Part shown: one piece after another, positions 1-8,978 of the stretch
Layout: every line of letters starts with the position of its first letter
Numbering within the stretch: the stretch's first letter is position 1
Assembly (NCBI RefSeq): GCF_009455635.1
Contig: NZ_QPER01000002.1
Location: 3,840,455 to 3,904,454, forward strand
Reading direction: 5' to 3'
DNA: 64,000 nt
Source: Paraburkholderia agricolaris
Lineage (GTDB): Bacteria > Pseudomonadota > Gammaproteobacteria > Burkholderiales > Burkholderiaceae
Made by a program: the position numbers and the translations under genes
Notes under the pieces: generated by a model
What the model saw: the letters and a program-made list of their open reading frames with translations, nothing else
Databases searched by the model: none
Told to the model about the DNA's origin: nothing

Positions 1-87
1 CGCAATGTTATAAACAATGCGCCTTTTTATCACAGAGTGAAGCGCCGCCGAAATGACGCGGCGCCTGCGATCCGAATCACGCCGCCT

Positions 88-345
88 TCAGCGCTCCAGC
101 TTGGCGCGCAATTCGCGAGCGGCTTCCAGCAGCCCCTGATAACCCGAACGTGCGTGCTCCGGCAGGTCGGGATCGCCGACGAACGCGCCGAGCGTTTCGA
201 TCAGGCTATACAGAATGCCCTTTGCAGCACCCGAAGCAATGCTGCCTGACGACACCTGCTGATCCACGTGACTGAGCGCCGCATCGAGGTGTTCCAGATC
301 GGGCCGGTCGCCCGGGGGAGGCTGAGGCGTTACGTCTTGCGTCAT
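88..345 (-). CDS. Small hypothetical protein, 85 aa
   Basis: I do not recognise this protein. It is acidic at the N-terminus (Pro-rich first 14 residues), has no Cys, no signal peptide and no clear membrane segment, and looks like a small soluble helical protein. The start is supported by a GGAGAG Shine-Dalgarno about 9 nt upstream of the ATG. Codon third positions are G/C-rich as in the neighbouring genes, which favours a real gene. It stands alone: the next gene on the same strand starts more than 800 bp upstream and ends 136 bp before it. Function unknown. Confidence 0.5.
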   Translation of the reverse strand: MTQDVTPQPPPGDRPDLEHLDAALSHVDQQVSSGSIASGAAKGILYSLIETLGAFVGDPDLPEHARSGYQGLLEAARELRAKLER

Positions 346-481
346 GATGAAACATCTCTCCGTTTAATGCATCGGTAAACAAAACCATTCTTTCATGTTG
401 TTATATACCGATCGTGCCCCGCCGTCCATTCGTGATCGGACCCAGCACGATTCACGTCAGCGATTCTTCGCCGCACGAACG

Positions 482-1168
482 TTATCTGCTCTTGACCCTC
501 ACGCGATAAGCACAGCGCCGCGCGCCAAAAAGCACATGCTCCTCGCGCTCGATCGAGCCTTCCTCGCCGACGATCTCCGTGAACAGTTGCAACTCCGTGC
601 GGCAAAAACCCTGGCAGGTGCGCGCTGCCGCGCAGATCGGACAGTGGTTCTCGAGCAGCAGCCAGTCGCGTCCGTCTTTTTGCAATTCGGCCATATAGCC
701 GTCGGCGCTGCGCAGCTCCGCCAGCCGCGTGAGCCGCGCCTTGAGACTCTTGATCGGCTTGAGCGCGGAGAGATAGTTCGCGCGCGTTTCTATTGCGCGC
801 TGATCGATCAATTTGTCGAGCCCGTCTTCGCCGAATAACTGGCGGATCGAACCGAGCAATTGCACAGTCAATTGCGAATGCGTGTCCGGAAAGCGCGCGT
901 TGCCCGCTTCCGTCAAACCCCAGCTTTGACTCGGCCGCCCCGGCCCCGCCTGCGACGCCTGGCGCCCTTCGATCAGGCCGTACGGCAGCAGCTTCTGGAT
1001 CTGCTGCCGTGCAGCTTCGACGGTGATGCCGAGTTCGCTCGCGATCGACGCCGTCGACAAAGGCCCCTGCGTCTTCAACAGATTCAGGATGCGATCCACC
1101 GGTGCGGACGTTGGCACGGCCTGCGCGTTCACCGTCGAATTTTCCAAGCTTTCATTTGCATATCTCAT
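482..1168 (-). CDS. HTH transcriptional regulator with C-terminal Cys cluster (SufR/COG2345-like)
   Basis: Predicted cytoplasmic DNA-binding regulator of 228 aa. A winged helix-turn-helix spans about residues 24-90, with the recognition region near LSTASIASELGITVEAA. The C-terminal part holds four cysteines spaced C-x2-C-x5-C-x3-C (residues 176, 179, 185, 189) and a fifth at 219. In the SufR-like branch of the family such cysteines hold an iron-sulfur cluster that senses redox or iron state; that this protein binds a cluster is inference. It is divergent from the MFS transporter at 1234, only 65 bp away, so the transporter is the obvious target. Confidence 0.75.
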   Translation of the reverse strand: MRYANESLENSTVNAQAVPTSAPVDRILNLLKTQGPLSTASIASELGITVEAARQQIQKLLPYGLIEGRQASQAGPGRPSQSWGLTEAGNARFPDTHSQLTVQLLGSIRQLFGEDGLDKLIDQRAIETRANYLSALKPIKSLKARLTRLAELRSADGYMAELQKDGRDWLLLENHCPICAAARTCQGFCRTELQLFTEIVGEEGSIEREEHVLFGARRCAYRVRVKSR

Positions 1169-1177
1169 CGGAGCACA

Positions 1178-1207
1178 TTATTATCCAAGCCAATACTTGC
1201 ATAATAA
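1178..1207. promoter_or_regulatory. Inverted repeat in the divergent regulator/MFS promoter region
   Basis: TTATTAT (1178-1184) and ATAATAA (1201-1207) form perfect 7-bp arms around a 16-bp spacer in the 65-bp gap between the Cys-rich regulator and the MFS gene. The AT-rich arms may include the promoter elements. It could be the operator of the divergent regulator; this is inference from position and symmetry only. Confidence 0.35.
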
Positions 1208-1233
1208 GCCAGCCCCGCACGGCTGTCCATGAT

Positions 1234-2670
1234 ATGAAAAATCTGCAATCGGATGTGCCGGCCTGGGGCGATCTGCTCAGCGGCAGTAACGGCTGGAAGG
1301 CGCTCGGTCTCGCCGGCGGCGTCGCGCTGCATGCCACCAATGTGTACGTGGCGACCACGATCCTGCCTTCGGTCGTGCATGACATCGGCGGGCTCGAACT
1401 GTACGCGTGGAACACCACGCTGTTCGTGGTCGCGTCAATTCTGGGTTCGGTGTTGTCGGTGCGCCTGCTCGCGGTGCTCGGCGCACGCTCCGCATACTTT
1501 TGCGCGCTGGCGGTGTTCGCGTTGGGCACCGTGGTGTGCGCGATTGCACCGTCAATGCCCTGGATGCTCGCCGGCCGCACGCTGCAAGGTCTCGGTGGCG
1601 GCATTCTGCTCGCCCTCAGTTATGCGCTGATTCGCGTGGTGTTCGAAGAACGCCTGTGGCCGCGAGCAATGGGGCTGGTCTCAGGTATGTGGGGCGTGGC
1701 GACCTTGTGCGGTCCAGCGGTCGGCGGCATCTTCGCGCAGCTCGGCGATTGGCGCCTGGCATTCTGGGTATTGCTGCCGGTTGTGCTGCTGCTCGCCGTG
1801 ATCGTGCATCGCGAGGTCGACGACAAACGCACCCATGGCGACGCGGCGGCGCAGCCGATCCCGTTGCTGAAGGTCAGCCTGCTTGGCGCTTCGGTTCTGG
1901 TGATTTCCCTCGCCGCCCTGACCGAAGACATGCGCTGGAACGCACTCGGCGTCATCGCCGGCCTGGGGCTCGTATGGCTGCTCGCCAGACTCGAACGCAG
2001 CGGCGCCGCCCTGCGCCTGCTGCCGAGCGGCTCGTTCTCGATTCGCACGCGAATCGGCAGCATCTACGCCTGCATGAGTCTGCTCGGTATCGGCGTGACG
2101 AGTGAAATCTTCGTGCCGTATTTCCTGCAGACGATCCACGGACGTTCGCCGCTGGCCGCCGGTTATCTGACAGCGTTGATGGCAGCCGGCTGGTCGGTCG
2201 GTTCGATGTTCAGCGCGGGCCGCTCCGCCACCGTAGCGCAGCGTCTGAGCCGCGCCGGTCCGCTGGTCGCGGCACTCGGACTCGCCGCCCTCGCGTGGCT
2301 GATGCCTATCGCCGGGTTGTTCGACGGCTCGGCTGGCACGCTCGCCTTGTGCGCGGCGCTCACGAGCGTCGGGCTGGGTGTCGGGATCGGCTGGCCGCAT
2401 CTGCTCACCCGGGTGTTTACCGCCGCGCAGCCAGGCGAAGAGAACCTCGCGTCACTCTCGATCACCACCATTCAACTGTTCGCGATGGCGTTCGGCTCGG
2501 CGCTCGCGGGCCTCGTCGCAAATGGCGCCGGTCTGACGACCCTCGCCCCGCTGCCGGGTGCGCAACACACCGCGTTCTGGCTGTTCGCGACGTTCGCGTT
2601 CGCGCCTCTGCTCGCGGCAGGGCTGATCCGCCAACGCCCGCAAGCGCGCCTTACCGGAGAAGCATCGTGA
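1234..2670 (+). CDS. MFS transporter (DHA2-like drug:H+ antiporter)
   Basis: Inner-membrane major facilitator of 478 aa with 12-14 hydrophobic segments. The N-terminal half contains an R-x-L-Q-G-x-G-G-G motif typical of motif C/antiporter regions (around LAGRTLQGLGGG) and an early segment of the DHA2 type. Likely an efflux pump for an unidentified small toxic compound. The ATG at 1234 (MKNLQSD) was chosen because the first membrane segment follows at normal distance; the frame is open further upstream but that stretch overlaps the divergent regulator gene. Its TGA overlaps the GTG start of the following LysR gene (GTGA), so the two are translationally coupled. Confidence 0.8.
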   Translation: MKNLQSDVPAWGDLLSGSNGWKALGLAGGVALHATNVYVATTILPSVVHDIGGLELYAWNTTLFVVASILGSVLSVRLLAVLGARSAYFCALAVFALGTVVCAIAPSMPWMLAGRTLQGLGGGILLALSYALIRVVFEERLWPRAMGLVSGMWGVATLCGPAVGGIFAQLGDWRLAFWVLLPVVLLLAVIVHREVDDKRTHGDAAAQPIPLLKVSLLGASVLVISLAALTEDMRWNALGVIAGLGLVWLLARLERSGAALRLLPSGSFSIRTRIGSIYACMSLLGIGVTSEIFVPYFLQTIHGRSPLAAGYLTALMAAGWSVGSMFSAGRSATVAQRLSRAGPLVAALGLAALAWLMPIAGLFDGSAGTLALCAALTSVGLGVGIGWPHLLTRVFTAAQPGEENLASLSITTIQLFAMAFGSALAGLVANGAGLTTLAPLPGAQHTAFWLFATFAFAPLLAAGLIRQRPQARLTGEAS

Positions 2671-3662
2671 TAGATCGAGTCCAGGCCATGCGGATCTTCG
2701 TGCGCATCGTCGACGCCAGCAGTTTCACGCGCGCCGCCGAATCCCTCGAAATTCCGCGCGCCACCGCGACAACCACCGTGCAGGCGCTCGAGTCCCTGCT
2801 CGGCGTGCAATTGCTGGTACGCACGACGCGCAAGGTCACGGTGACCGCGGAAGGCGCCGCGTACTACGAACGCTGCGCGCAGATTCTCGCCGCGATTGAA
2901 GAGGTCGAATCGGGCCTGTTCAACCGTCCGGAGAATTTGCGCGGCCGCTTGCGCGTGGCAATGCCGGGGATGATCGCCGCGTCGATCGTGGTGCCCGCGC
3001 TGGCCTCGTTCCGTGCGCTGCATCCGCATGTCGAGCTGGCGCTCAGCGTGATTCAGCGTGCCCTCGATCCCGTCAGCGAAAGCGTGGATTGCAGCATCGA
3101 GCTGGGCGAGTTGCCCGACTCACGGCTGCTCGCGCGCCGCCTCGGGTTGCTCGAACGCGTCACCTGCGCGAGCCCGGCATATCTGGCGCGCTTCGGCCAA
3201 CCGAGGCATCTCGACGATCTCTCGGGTCACGTCGCGGTGAACTGGCTGTCGACGCAAACCGGGCGGCGTGTGGACTTCGATTTCAGCGTGGCAAGGCGGC
3301 CGAGCAAGGTGAAGGTGGACAGCTTCGTTCACGTGAACGATGAACACACCTATCTCGCCTGCGGTCTTGAAGGCCTGGGGCTGATTCAGCCCGGGCGCGC
3401 CACTGTCGCGCCGTATCTGGCATCCGGACAGTTGATCGAGGTCCTGCCGAAGTGCAAGCCCACAGCAATTCCCATCTCTGTGACGTATGTGAAAAGCCGG
3501 CAGATTTCGCCGCGCGTGAGGGCGTTTGTCGACTGGCTCGCCGAGATTTTTGAAAATGCGCCGGGGACGGTCAAGGCATCGCCACCGCTAGCCGAACCGC
3601 CGTTCTGGCCCGTACTCGATGCGCAGCAAGGGTGTTACGACGTCGATACGGCATCGCGTTAG
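2667..3662 (+). CDS. LysR-family transcriptional regulator
   Basis: 331-aa LysR regulator. The N-terminal winged HTH (residues 1-65) contains the typical ASSFTRAAESLEIPRATATT pattern, and the rest is the periplasmic-binding-like effector domain. It belongs to the common AaeR/DmlR-like branch (MRIFVRIVDASSFTRAA). The GTG start overlaps the stop of the upstream MFS gene by 4 bp, so regulator and transporter form one transcript and are probably functionally linked. The C-terminus carries about 30 extra residues rich in Pro beyond the normal LysR end. Confidence 0.85.
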   Translation: MIDRVQAMRIFVRIVDASSFTRAAESLEIPRATATTTVQALESLLGVQLLVRTTRKVTVTAEGAAYYERCAQILAAIEEVESGLFNRPENLRGRLRVAMPGMIAASIVVPALASFRALHPHVELALSVIQRALDPVSESVDCSIELGELPDSRLLARRLGLLERVTCASPAYLARFGQPRHLDDLSGHVAVNWLSTQTGRRVDFDFSVARRPSKVKVDSFVHVNDEHTYLACGLEGLGLIQPGRATVAPYLASGQLIEVLPKCKPTAIPISVTYVKSRQISPRVRAFVDWLAEIFENAPGTVKASPPLAEPPFWPVLDAQQGCYDVDTASR

Positions 3663-3701
3663 GGCGCATTGGCAGCACCAGCAGCACCGGCACTGCTCGC
3701 C

Positions 3702-4574
3702 TCAACGCGCCTGCGCGAACTCCTCGGCCACGGCCGCAATCAACACCTGAATCCGCGCGGTCTTGTACAGATCGGCATGCGCGACCACCCAGACGTCGAA
3801 CGGCTCCGCGCGATGCGGCATCACACGCACCAGCTCCGGTTCGTAATCGGCGCGAAAACACGGCAGCTCGGCAATCCCGAAACCGGCAAGGGTGGCTTCG
3901 AACAGCATCGCGGTAGATTGCGTCTGGAACACGAGACGCCCACGCGAAGTCGGTTCTCCGCACAGAGCCGCCCACATCGACGGCGAGACCGGCTGTTGAT
4001 ACATCACCAGATCCTGACCTTCGAATGCCTCGCCTTCGCGCGGCTCGCCGCGTGCGGCAATGTATTCGCGCGACGCGTAAATGCCGACCTCCAGTTGCGC
4101 GAGCTTGCGCGCGATCAGGTCCGGTGCATCGGGCCGCAGTGTGCGGATCGCCACATCGGCTTCACGCCGCGTCAGATTGCTGATCTGCGCGGACGTCACG
4201 CACACGATCTCGATGCACGGATGCGCGCGCCGTACCTTGGCGATGGCCGGCACCACGAAACGTTTGCCGAGTGAATCGGTGGTGGCGACGCGGATCGTGC
4301 CCGCCAGCCGGTCGTCGAGTCCGGCAATCCGCCGCTCGATCGACAAAGCCGCCTGCTCCATCGTCTCGGCCGCGCCGAGCAAGGCCTCGCCAGCCGGCGT
4401 CAGCACGAACAGGGCGGGGGTACGCAGAAACAGCGTTGTCGAAAGCGTTTCTTCGAGCGCGGCGATTCGCCGGCCAACCGTTGCCTGGTCGACACCGAGT
4501 TGTGCGGCCGCGCCGCGCAGTGTGCCTGTACGCGCCACAGCGAGAAAAAATCGTGCGTTGTCCCAGTTGATCAT
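3702..4574 (-). CDS. LysR-family transcriptional regulator
   Basis: 290-aa LysR regulator with a typical N-terminal HTH (residues 1-62, RFFLAVARTGTLRGAAAQLG) and a substrate-binding C-terminal domain. It is convergent with the LysR gene ending at 3662 and divergent from the DHA2-type pump at 4701. Position and the symmetric site at 4590-4607 suggest it controls itself and the pump. Effector unknown. Confidence 0.85.
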   Translation of the reverse strand: MINWDNARFFLAVARTGTLRGAAAQLGVDQATVGRRIAALEETLSTTLFLRTPALFVLTPAGEALLGAAETMEQAALSIERRIAGLDDRLAGTIRVATTDSLGKRFVVPAIAKVRRAHPCIEIVCVTSAQISNLTRREADVAIRTLRPDAPDLIARKLAQLEVGIYASREYIAARGEPREGEAFEGQDLVMYQQPVSPSMWAALCGEPTSRGRLVFQTQSTAMLFEATLAGFGIAELPCFRADYEPELVRVMPHRAEPFDVWVVAHADLYKTARIQVLIAAVAEEFAQAR

Positions 4575-4589
4575 TGGTTGCGCTATCCG

Positions 4590-4607
4590 TGATGCATCTT
4601 TGCATCA
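4590..4607. promoter_or_regulatory. Candidate LysR operator, 7-bp perfect inverted repeat
   Basis: TGATGCA-tctt-TGCATCA, a perfect dyad, sits 16 bp upstream of the LysR start (4574) in the 126-bp divergent region before the MFS gene at 4701. LysR proteins usually bind T-N11-A dyads in exactly this position. The dyad is visible in the sequence; its use is inferred. Confidence 0.5.
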
Positions 4608-4700
4608 TACACATGCGAAATCACCGCTTTATTGCATTCCTGCAAGTGACTAGACTTCGTCGATCGATTCAATTGCAGATCTGGCCCAAGGAAACGCGCG

Positions 4701-6131
4701 ATGACCGAATGCGCCGCTGAACAAACGCTGCCAACCGAGCTGGCCGACAGGGAACGTGCCGCAAAGCGGCGGCGCCTGACGCTCGCGCTGGTGGCGAGCG
4801 GCATGTTCATGGCCGTGCTCGACACCACCATCGTCAACGTCGCCCTGCCCGCGATGCACATGAGCCTGGGCGCGTCAGTAGGCGGCCTCGCGTGGATCGT
4901 CGATGCGTATACGCTGAGTTTCGCCGCACTGATCCTGGCAGGCGGCGTCGCGTCCGACCGCTTCGGTGCAAAGGCGGTGTATCTGTGGGGACTTGCGTTG
5001 TTCGTTGTTGCCTCGGCAGCCTGCGGACTGGCGCCGACCGTCGGCGCGCTGGTCGCCGCGCGTTTCGTGCAAGGCAGCGGCGCAGCGCTGTTCCTGCCGG
5101 CGTCGCTCGCCATCGTGCGCAGCACCTTCGAGGACCCCGCCGAACGTGGGCGTGCTATCGCGGCATGGGCAGGGATTGCATCGGTCGCGGCGGCGATCGG
5201 GCCGGTGCTGGGCGGCCTCCTCGTGCAAGGGTTCGGCTGGCGCAGTGCGTTTCTGATCAATGTGCCGACGGGTATCGTTGCGTTCGCTGGCGCGTGGGTG
5301 GTCGTGCGGCACGCGACGCGCAGCGTCGGGCGCCATTTCGACTGGAGTGGGCAGTTGGCGAGCATCGTCGCGCTCGGCGCACTCTGCTATGCGGCGATCG
5401 AATTACCGTCACGCGGGATCGCTGCGCCTGAGGTGTGGGGCGCGGCGTTGCTCGCCGTTCTGGCTGTGTTGGCGCTCGTTGTTGTCGAGCGGCGCGTGCG
5501 TCATCCTATGGTGCCTCTCGAGTGGTTCAGCAATCGTCTGTTCGTGACAATGAATGCGATGGGCACGCTCGTGTACGTCGGCTACTTCGGCTTGTTGTTC
5601 GAGTTGAGCCTGTATCTGCACGGCGAGTTCGGTTTCAACGCGCGGCAGATCGGTCTTACGTTGTTGCCGCTCGCCGGCAGCCTGTCGCTTGGCAACGTGC
5701 TAGCCGGCAAGTTGCATGGGCGCTTCACCGCAACGCAATTCATGACAACCGGACTCGCGCTGGCCGCTCTTGCGGTACCGGCAATGGCAATGAGTCTGGA
5801 ATGGCGTGCGCCGTGGGTCGTGACGTATGCGGCGATGGTGATGTTCGGCGGCGGGACGGCGTTGTCGGTGCCGCCGATGATCTCGACCGTGCTGGAACAG
5901 GTGCCCGGCGAGTTGGCAGGTGTGGCCTCGGGCGTGCTGAATGCGTTGCGGCAGGCAGGCGGCCTCGTCGGCGTCGCGATGGCGGGTGCGGCGACGATTC
6001 TGGCGCCGCATGTGTCGACATCGTTGTGGTGGGTTGCTGGAATGGGGCTAGCGACGTATGCGAGCGCAGCGGCTTTGGCCGCGTTCGCGGCCTTCGCGCC
6101 GGCGTGGAACGAAGGCCGGCGCGCGGCTTGA
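4701..6131 (+). CDS. MFS multidrug efflux transporter (EmrB/QacA-like, DHA2)
   Basis: 476-aa inner-membrane transporter with about 14 hydrophobic segments, matching DHA2 pumps. The first segment carries the diagnostic motif LDTTIVNVALPAM of the EmrB/QacA branch, followed by a D-R-x-G-x(K) loop (SDRFGAKAVY) and an RFVQGSGAALFLP segment. The ATG at 4701 is preceded by AAGGA about 8 nt upstream. A divergent LysR regulator lies 126 bp away. It probably exports an organic toxicant by proton exchange; substrate unknown. Confidence 0.85.
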   Translation: MTECAAEQTLPTELADRERAAKRRRLTLALVASGMFMAVLDTTIVNVALPAMHMSLGASVGGLAWIVDAYTLSFAALILAGGVASDRFGAKAVYLWGLALFVVASAACGLAPTVGALVAARFVQGSGAALFLPASLAIVRSTFEDPAERGRAIAAWAGIASVAAAIGPVLGGLLVQGFGWRSAFLINVPTGIVAFAGAWVVVRHATRSVGRHFDWSGQLASIVALGALCYAAIELPSRGIAAPEVWGAALLAVLAVLALVVVERRVRHPMVPLEWFSNRLFVTMNAMGTLVYVGYFGLLFELSLYLHGEFGFNARQIGLTLLPLAGSLSLGNVLAGKLHGRFTATQFMTTGLALAALAVPAMAMSLEWRAPWVVTYAAMVMFGGGTALSVPPMISTVLEQVPGELAGVASGVLNALRQAGGLVGVAMAGAATILAPHVSTSLWWVAGMGLATYASAAALAAFAAFAPAWNEGRRAA

Positions 6132-6214
6132 GTTATTTCTCGCCTGGCGCGGCCGACGCTTCAGTCGTAGCGTGGGCCACGCGCCGCCCGCTCAACCAAC
6201 GGTGGTTCCGAATC

Positions 6215-7417
6215 TCAACTGTGCTCTGACGCCGCCGCGTGAGCAGCGGCCGCTTCCGCCGCGGCCAAGGCAGGCGACACGATCGCCGCCTGACCGGTCT
6301 GCCGGCGCGAGCGGCCTGAACTCAGATAGTCGGCGATTGAATCTTGCGTGACTTCGCCGACGTAACGACCGTCGCCATCCAGCACCGGCATCCACGACGA
6401 GTTGAACTGATACATCTTCGACAGCACGATGCGCAGATGCTCGTCGGCGCTCACCGTTGCCTTGAACTCGCTCAGATGCTCGCCACACACACCCTGCCCC
6501 GCGCGCGCGGCACGGCGCGTCACGTAACCGAGCGCCTGCTGGTTATCGTCGACGATGGTCAGGTAGCGGTTATCGCTGTCGTCCATCATCTGGAACGCGC
6601 GCGTAAGCGGCATATCGGCACAGGCGGTTTCCGGCTGCGTCGCGGCATCACCGGCCTTGACCAGCAGCAGGCGCTTCAACGTGCTGTCCTGACCGACAAA
6701 CGCGCCGACAAACTCATCGCGCGGGTGCGCCAGCAGCGTGTCCGGATGATCGTATTGCACTAATTGCCCGCGGCGGAACACCGCGACGCGATCGCCGAGC
6801 TTGATCGCTTCGTCGATATCGTGGCTCACCATGATCACCGTCTTGTTCAACTGACGCTGCATCTGGAAGAACTCGTTCTGGATCGACTCGCGATTGATCG
6901 GGTCAACCGCGCCGAACGGCTCGTCCATCAACAGCACCGGCGGATCGGCAGCCAACGCGCGAATCACGCCGATCCGCTGCTGCTGCCCGCCCGACAACTC
7001 GCGCGGATAGCGCTTCAGATACTGCTTCGGATCGAGTGCGACCATCGACATCAACTCGGTTGCGCGCTCGCGGCAGCGCTTCTTGTCCCAGCCGAGCAGA
7101 CGCGGAACGACCGTGATGTTCTCTTCGATCGTCATGTTCGGGAACAAGCCGATCTGCTGGATCACATAGCCGATATGGCGGCGCAGTTCCACTTCGTTCA
7201 ACGCCGAGGTGTCCTCGCCGTTAATCAGCACGCGGCCCGAGGTCGGCGCAATCAGACGGTTGATCATCTTCAACGTGGTGGTCTTGCCGCAGCCCGACGG
7301 TCCGAGAAACACGCAGATTTCTCCTTCGCCGACAGTGAGGCTCACCGAGTCGACGGCGCGTACCTGCTGGCCGTCTTTCTGCGTAAACGTCTTGGTCAGT
7401 TTGTCGAGTTCGATCAT
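6215..7417 (-). CDS. Compatible-solute ABC transporter ATP-binding protein (OpuCA/ProV-like) with CBS pair
   Basis: 400-aa ATPase of a quaternary-amine/betaine-type ABC importer. It shows Walker A GPSGCGKTT (39-47), the signature LSGGQQQR, Walker B VLLMDEP and the switch histidine in MVSHDIDEA. The C-terminal third (about 270-385) is a tandem CBS module, as in OpuA/OpuC ATPases where it senses ionic strength or nucleotides. The ATG at 7417 overlaps the stop of the upstream permease by 4 bp and has GGGAG before it. It is the last gene of a four-gene minus-strand operon: permease, binding protein, permease, ATPase. Confidence 0.9.
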   Translation of the reverse strand: MIELDKLTKTFTQKDGQQVRAVDSVSLTVGEGEICVFLGPSGCGKTTTLKMINRLIAPTSGRVLINGEDTSALNEVELRRHIGYVIQQIGLFPNMTIEENITVVPRLLGWDKKRCRERATELMSMVALDPKQYLKRYPRELSGGQQQRIGVIRALAADPPVLLMDEPFGAVDPINRESIQNEFFQMQRQLNKTVIMVSHDIDEAIKLGDRVAVFRRGQLVQYDHPDTLLAHPRDEFVGAFVGQDSTLKRLLLVKAGDAATQPETACADMPLTRAFQMMDDSDNRYLTIVDDNQQALGYVTRRAARAGQGVCGEHLSEFKATVSADEHLRIVLSKMYQFNSSWMPVLDGDGRYVGEVTQDSIADYLSSGRSRRQTGQAAIVSPALAAAEAAAAHAAASEHS

Positions 7418-8067
7418 GTCTTTTGTACTCCCTTCGGTGTCAGCAAGCGTTGCAGCGCTTGCAGCAGCAAGTCGGCGACGATCGCGAGCACGCTCACGAG
7501 CACCGCGCCTACCAATAGTTTCATCATGTTGCTCTGGCCGATCGCGCGGATGATCAGCGTGCCGAGGCCGCCCGCGCCGATCACCGCGGCAATCGTCATC
7601 ACGCCGATGTTCATCACCACCGCCGTGCGCACGCCGCCGAGAATCACCGGCACTGCAAGCGGCAAATCGACGAGGCGCAAGCGTTGCCAATCCGTCATGC
7701 CGATGCCAATACCGGCTTCCTTGATACCGGCGTCCACGTTGCGTAGCGCAAGGTAGGTGTTACGCATGATCGGCAGCAGCGAGTAAAGGAACACGGCGGT
7801 GATCGCGGGTACCGCGCCGATGCCCTGGCCGAAGCGCGAGAACACGGGAATCATCAAGCCGAACAGCGCGATTGACGGCAAGGTCAGCACCACCGTTGCA
7901 ACGCTCAACAGCGGCGCGGCAAGCCACTCATGCCGGTTGATCAGGATACCAAGGGGTACGCCGACGATAATTGCGCATCCCACCGCGATACCCACCAGCC
8001 AGATGTGCTGGACGGTCAGTTGCAGAAGCTCCGGCCAGTTGGCCGATAAGTAGTCGAATACAGTCAT
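7414..8067 (-). CDS. Compatible-solute ABC transporter permease (OpuCB/ProW-like)
   Basis: 217-aa integral membrane permease with five or six hydrophobic segments. The EAA-type coupling loop is around NVDAGIKEAGIGIGMTDWQRL. The small size is typical of OpuCB/OpuCD and YehW/YehY permeases. It lies 14 bp downstream of the substrate-binding protein gene and overlaps the ATPase gene by 4 bp, so translation is coupled. Together with the second permease it should form the heterodimeric channel for glycine betaine, choline, carnitine or a similar osmolyte. Confidence 0.88.
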   Translation of the reverse strand: MTVFDYLSANWPELLQLTVQHIWLVGIAVGCAIIVGVPLGILINRHEWLAAPLLSVATVVLTLPSIALFGLMIPVFSRFGQGIGAVPAITAVFLYSLLPIMRNTYLALRNVDAGIKEAGIGIGMTDWQRLRLVDLPLAVPVILGGVRTAVVMNIGVMTIAAVIGAGGLGTLIIRAIGQSNMMKLLVGAVLVSVLAIVADLLLQALQRLLTPKGVQKT

Positions 8068-8081
8068 ATCAAGGTCTCCGC

Positions 8082-8978
8082 TCAGGGCAGCTTGTGCGTG
8101 CGCAGGAACTCCGCTGCGACTTCACGCACCGGCTTGCCGTCGATGTCGACCTGCTTGTTCATCTCCAGCATGGCGTCGTTGTTCAGCGCGTCGGACAGCG
8201 CGTTCAACTGCGCGGCGAGTTGCGGGTTCTGGTCGAGGATCGGTTTGCGCACCACCGGCGTGGCGTTATACGCGGGGAAATAGTGGCGGTCGTCTTCGAG
8301 CGGCACGATGTTGAAACCCTTCACGCGGCCGTCCGTCGTATAGATCAGACCGATCGGCACCTGGTTGTTATGCAGCGCCGTGTAGACGAGGCCCGGATCC
8401 ATCTGACGCGTTTCCGCGCGGCTGAACTGCATGCCGTAGGCGGCTTCCAGCGGCTTCAAACCGTCCGGACGATTGGCGAATTCCGCATCCATCGCGAACA
8501 CGTGCTTCTTCTTCGGCTCGGCGGCGATCTTCGCGGCGAGTTGCGAAATCGTGCGGATGCCGGTTTGCTGCGCTACCTGCTGCGGCAAACCGAGCGCGTA
8601 GGTGTTGTTCAACGGCGAGCAGTCGAGCCAGACGAGGCCACGTTTTGCATCGAGTGCTTTCACGCGCTCGTACATCGTCTTCGGATCGAGCTTCTCGGTG
8701 ATCTTGTTGTAGACAATCGCGGCCGTGCCGGTGTATTCCCACGTGATGTCGACCTGGCCGTTCTCCTGCGCACTGCGCAACAGCGTGCTGCCGAGACCGG
8801 TGCGGGCGTCGACCGTGTAGCCCTTCGCGCGCAGATACTGCGAGGTGATTTCGGTCAGGACGTATTGCTCGGTGAAGTTCTTGCCACCGAGTACCAGGGT
8901 GGCCGCACTTGCATGGAGGCTGGTGAAGAGCAGCGCACCGGCTGCGATCCAGCGGCTGCGTTTGAACAGATTCATCAT
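8082..8978 (-). CDS. Glycine betaine/choline-type ABC transporter substrate-binding protein (OpuCC/OsmX-like)
   Basis: 298-aa periplasmic binding protein. A Sec signal peptide covers about residues 1-25, ending ASA before TLVLGGKNFTEQYVL. The mature start (GGKNFTEQ) is the hallmark of the OpuAC-type family for quaternary amines. The MM start overlaps the stop of the upstream permease gene, so ATG at 8978 or 8975 are both possible. It captures the osmolyte and hands it to the two permeases flanking it in the operon. Confidence 0.88.
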   Translation of the reverse strand: MMNLFKRSRWIAAGALLFTSLHASAATLVLGGKNFTEQYVLTEITSQYLRAKGYTVDARTGLGSTLLRSAQENGQVDITWEYTGTAAIVYNKITEKLDPKTMYERVKALDAKRGLVWLDCSPLNNTYALGLPQQVAQQTGIRTISQLAAKIAAEPKKKHVFAMDAEFANRPDGLKPLEAAYGMQFSRAETRQMDPGLVYTALHNNQVPIGLIYTTDGRVKGFNIVPLEDDRHYFPAYNATPVVRKPILDQNPQLAAQLNALSDALNNDAMLEMNKQVDIDGKPVREVAAEFLRTHKLP

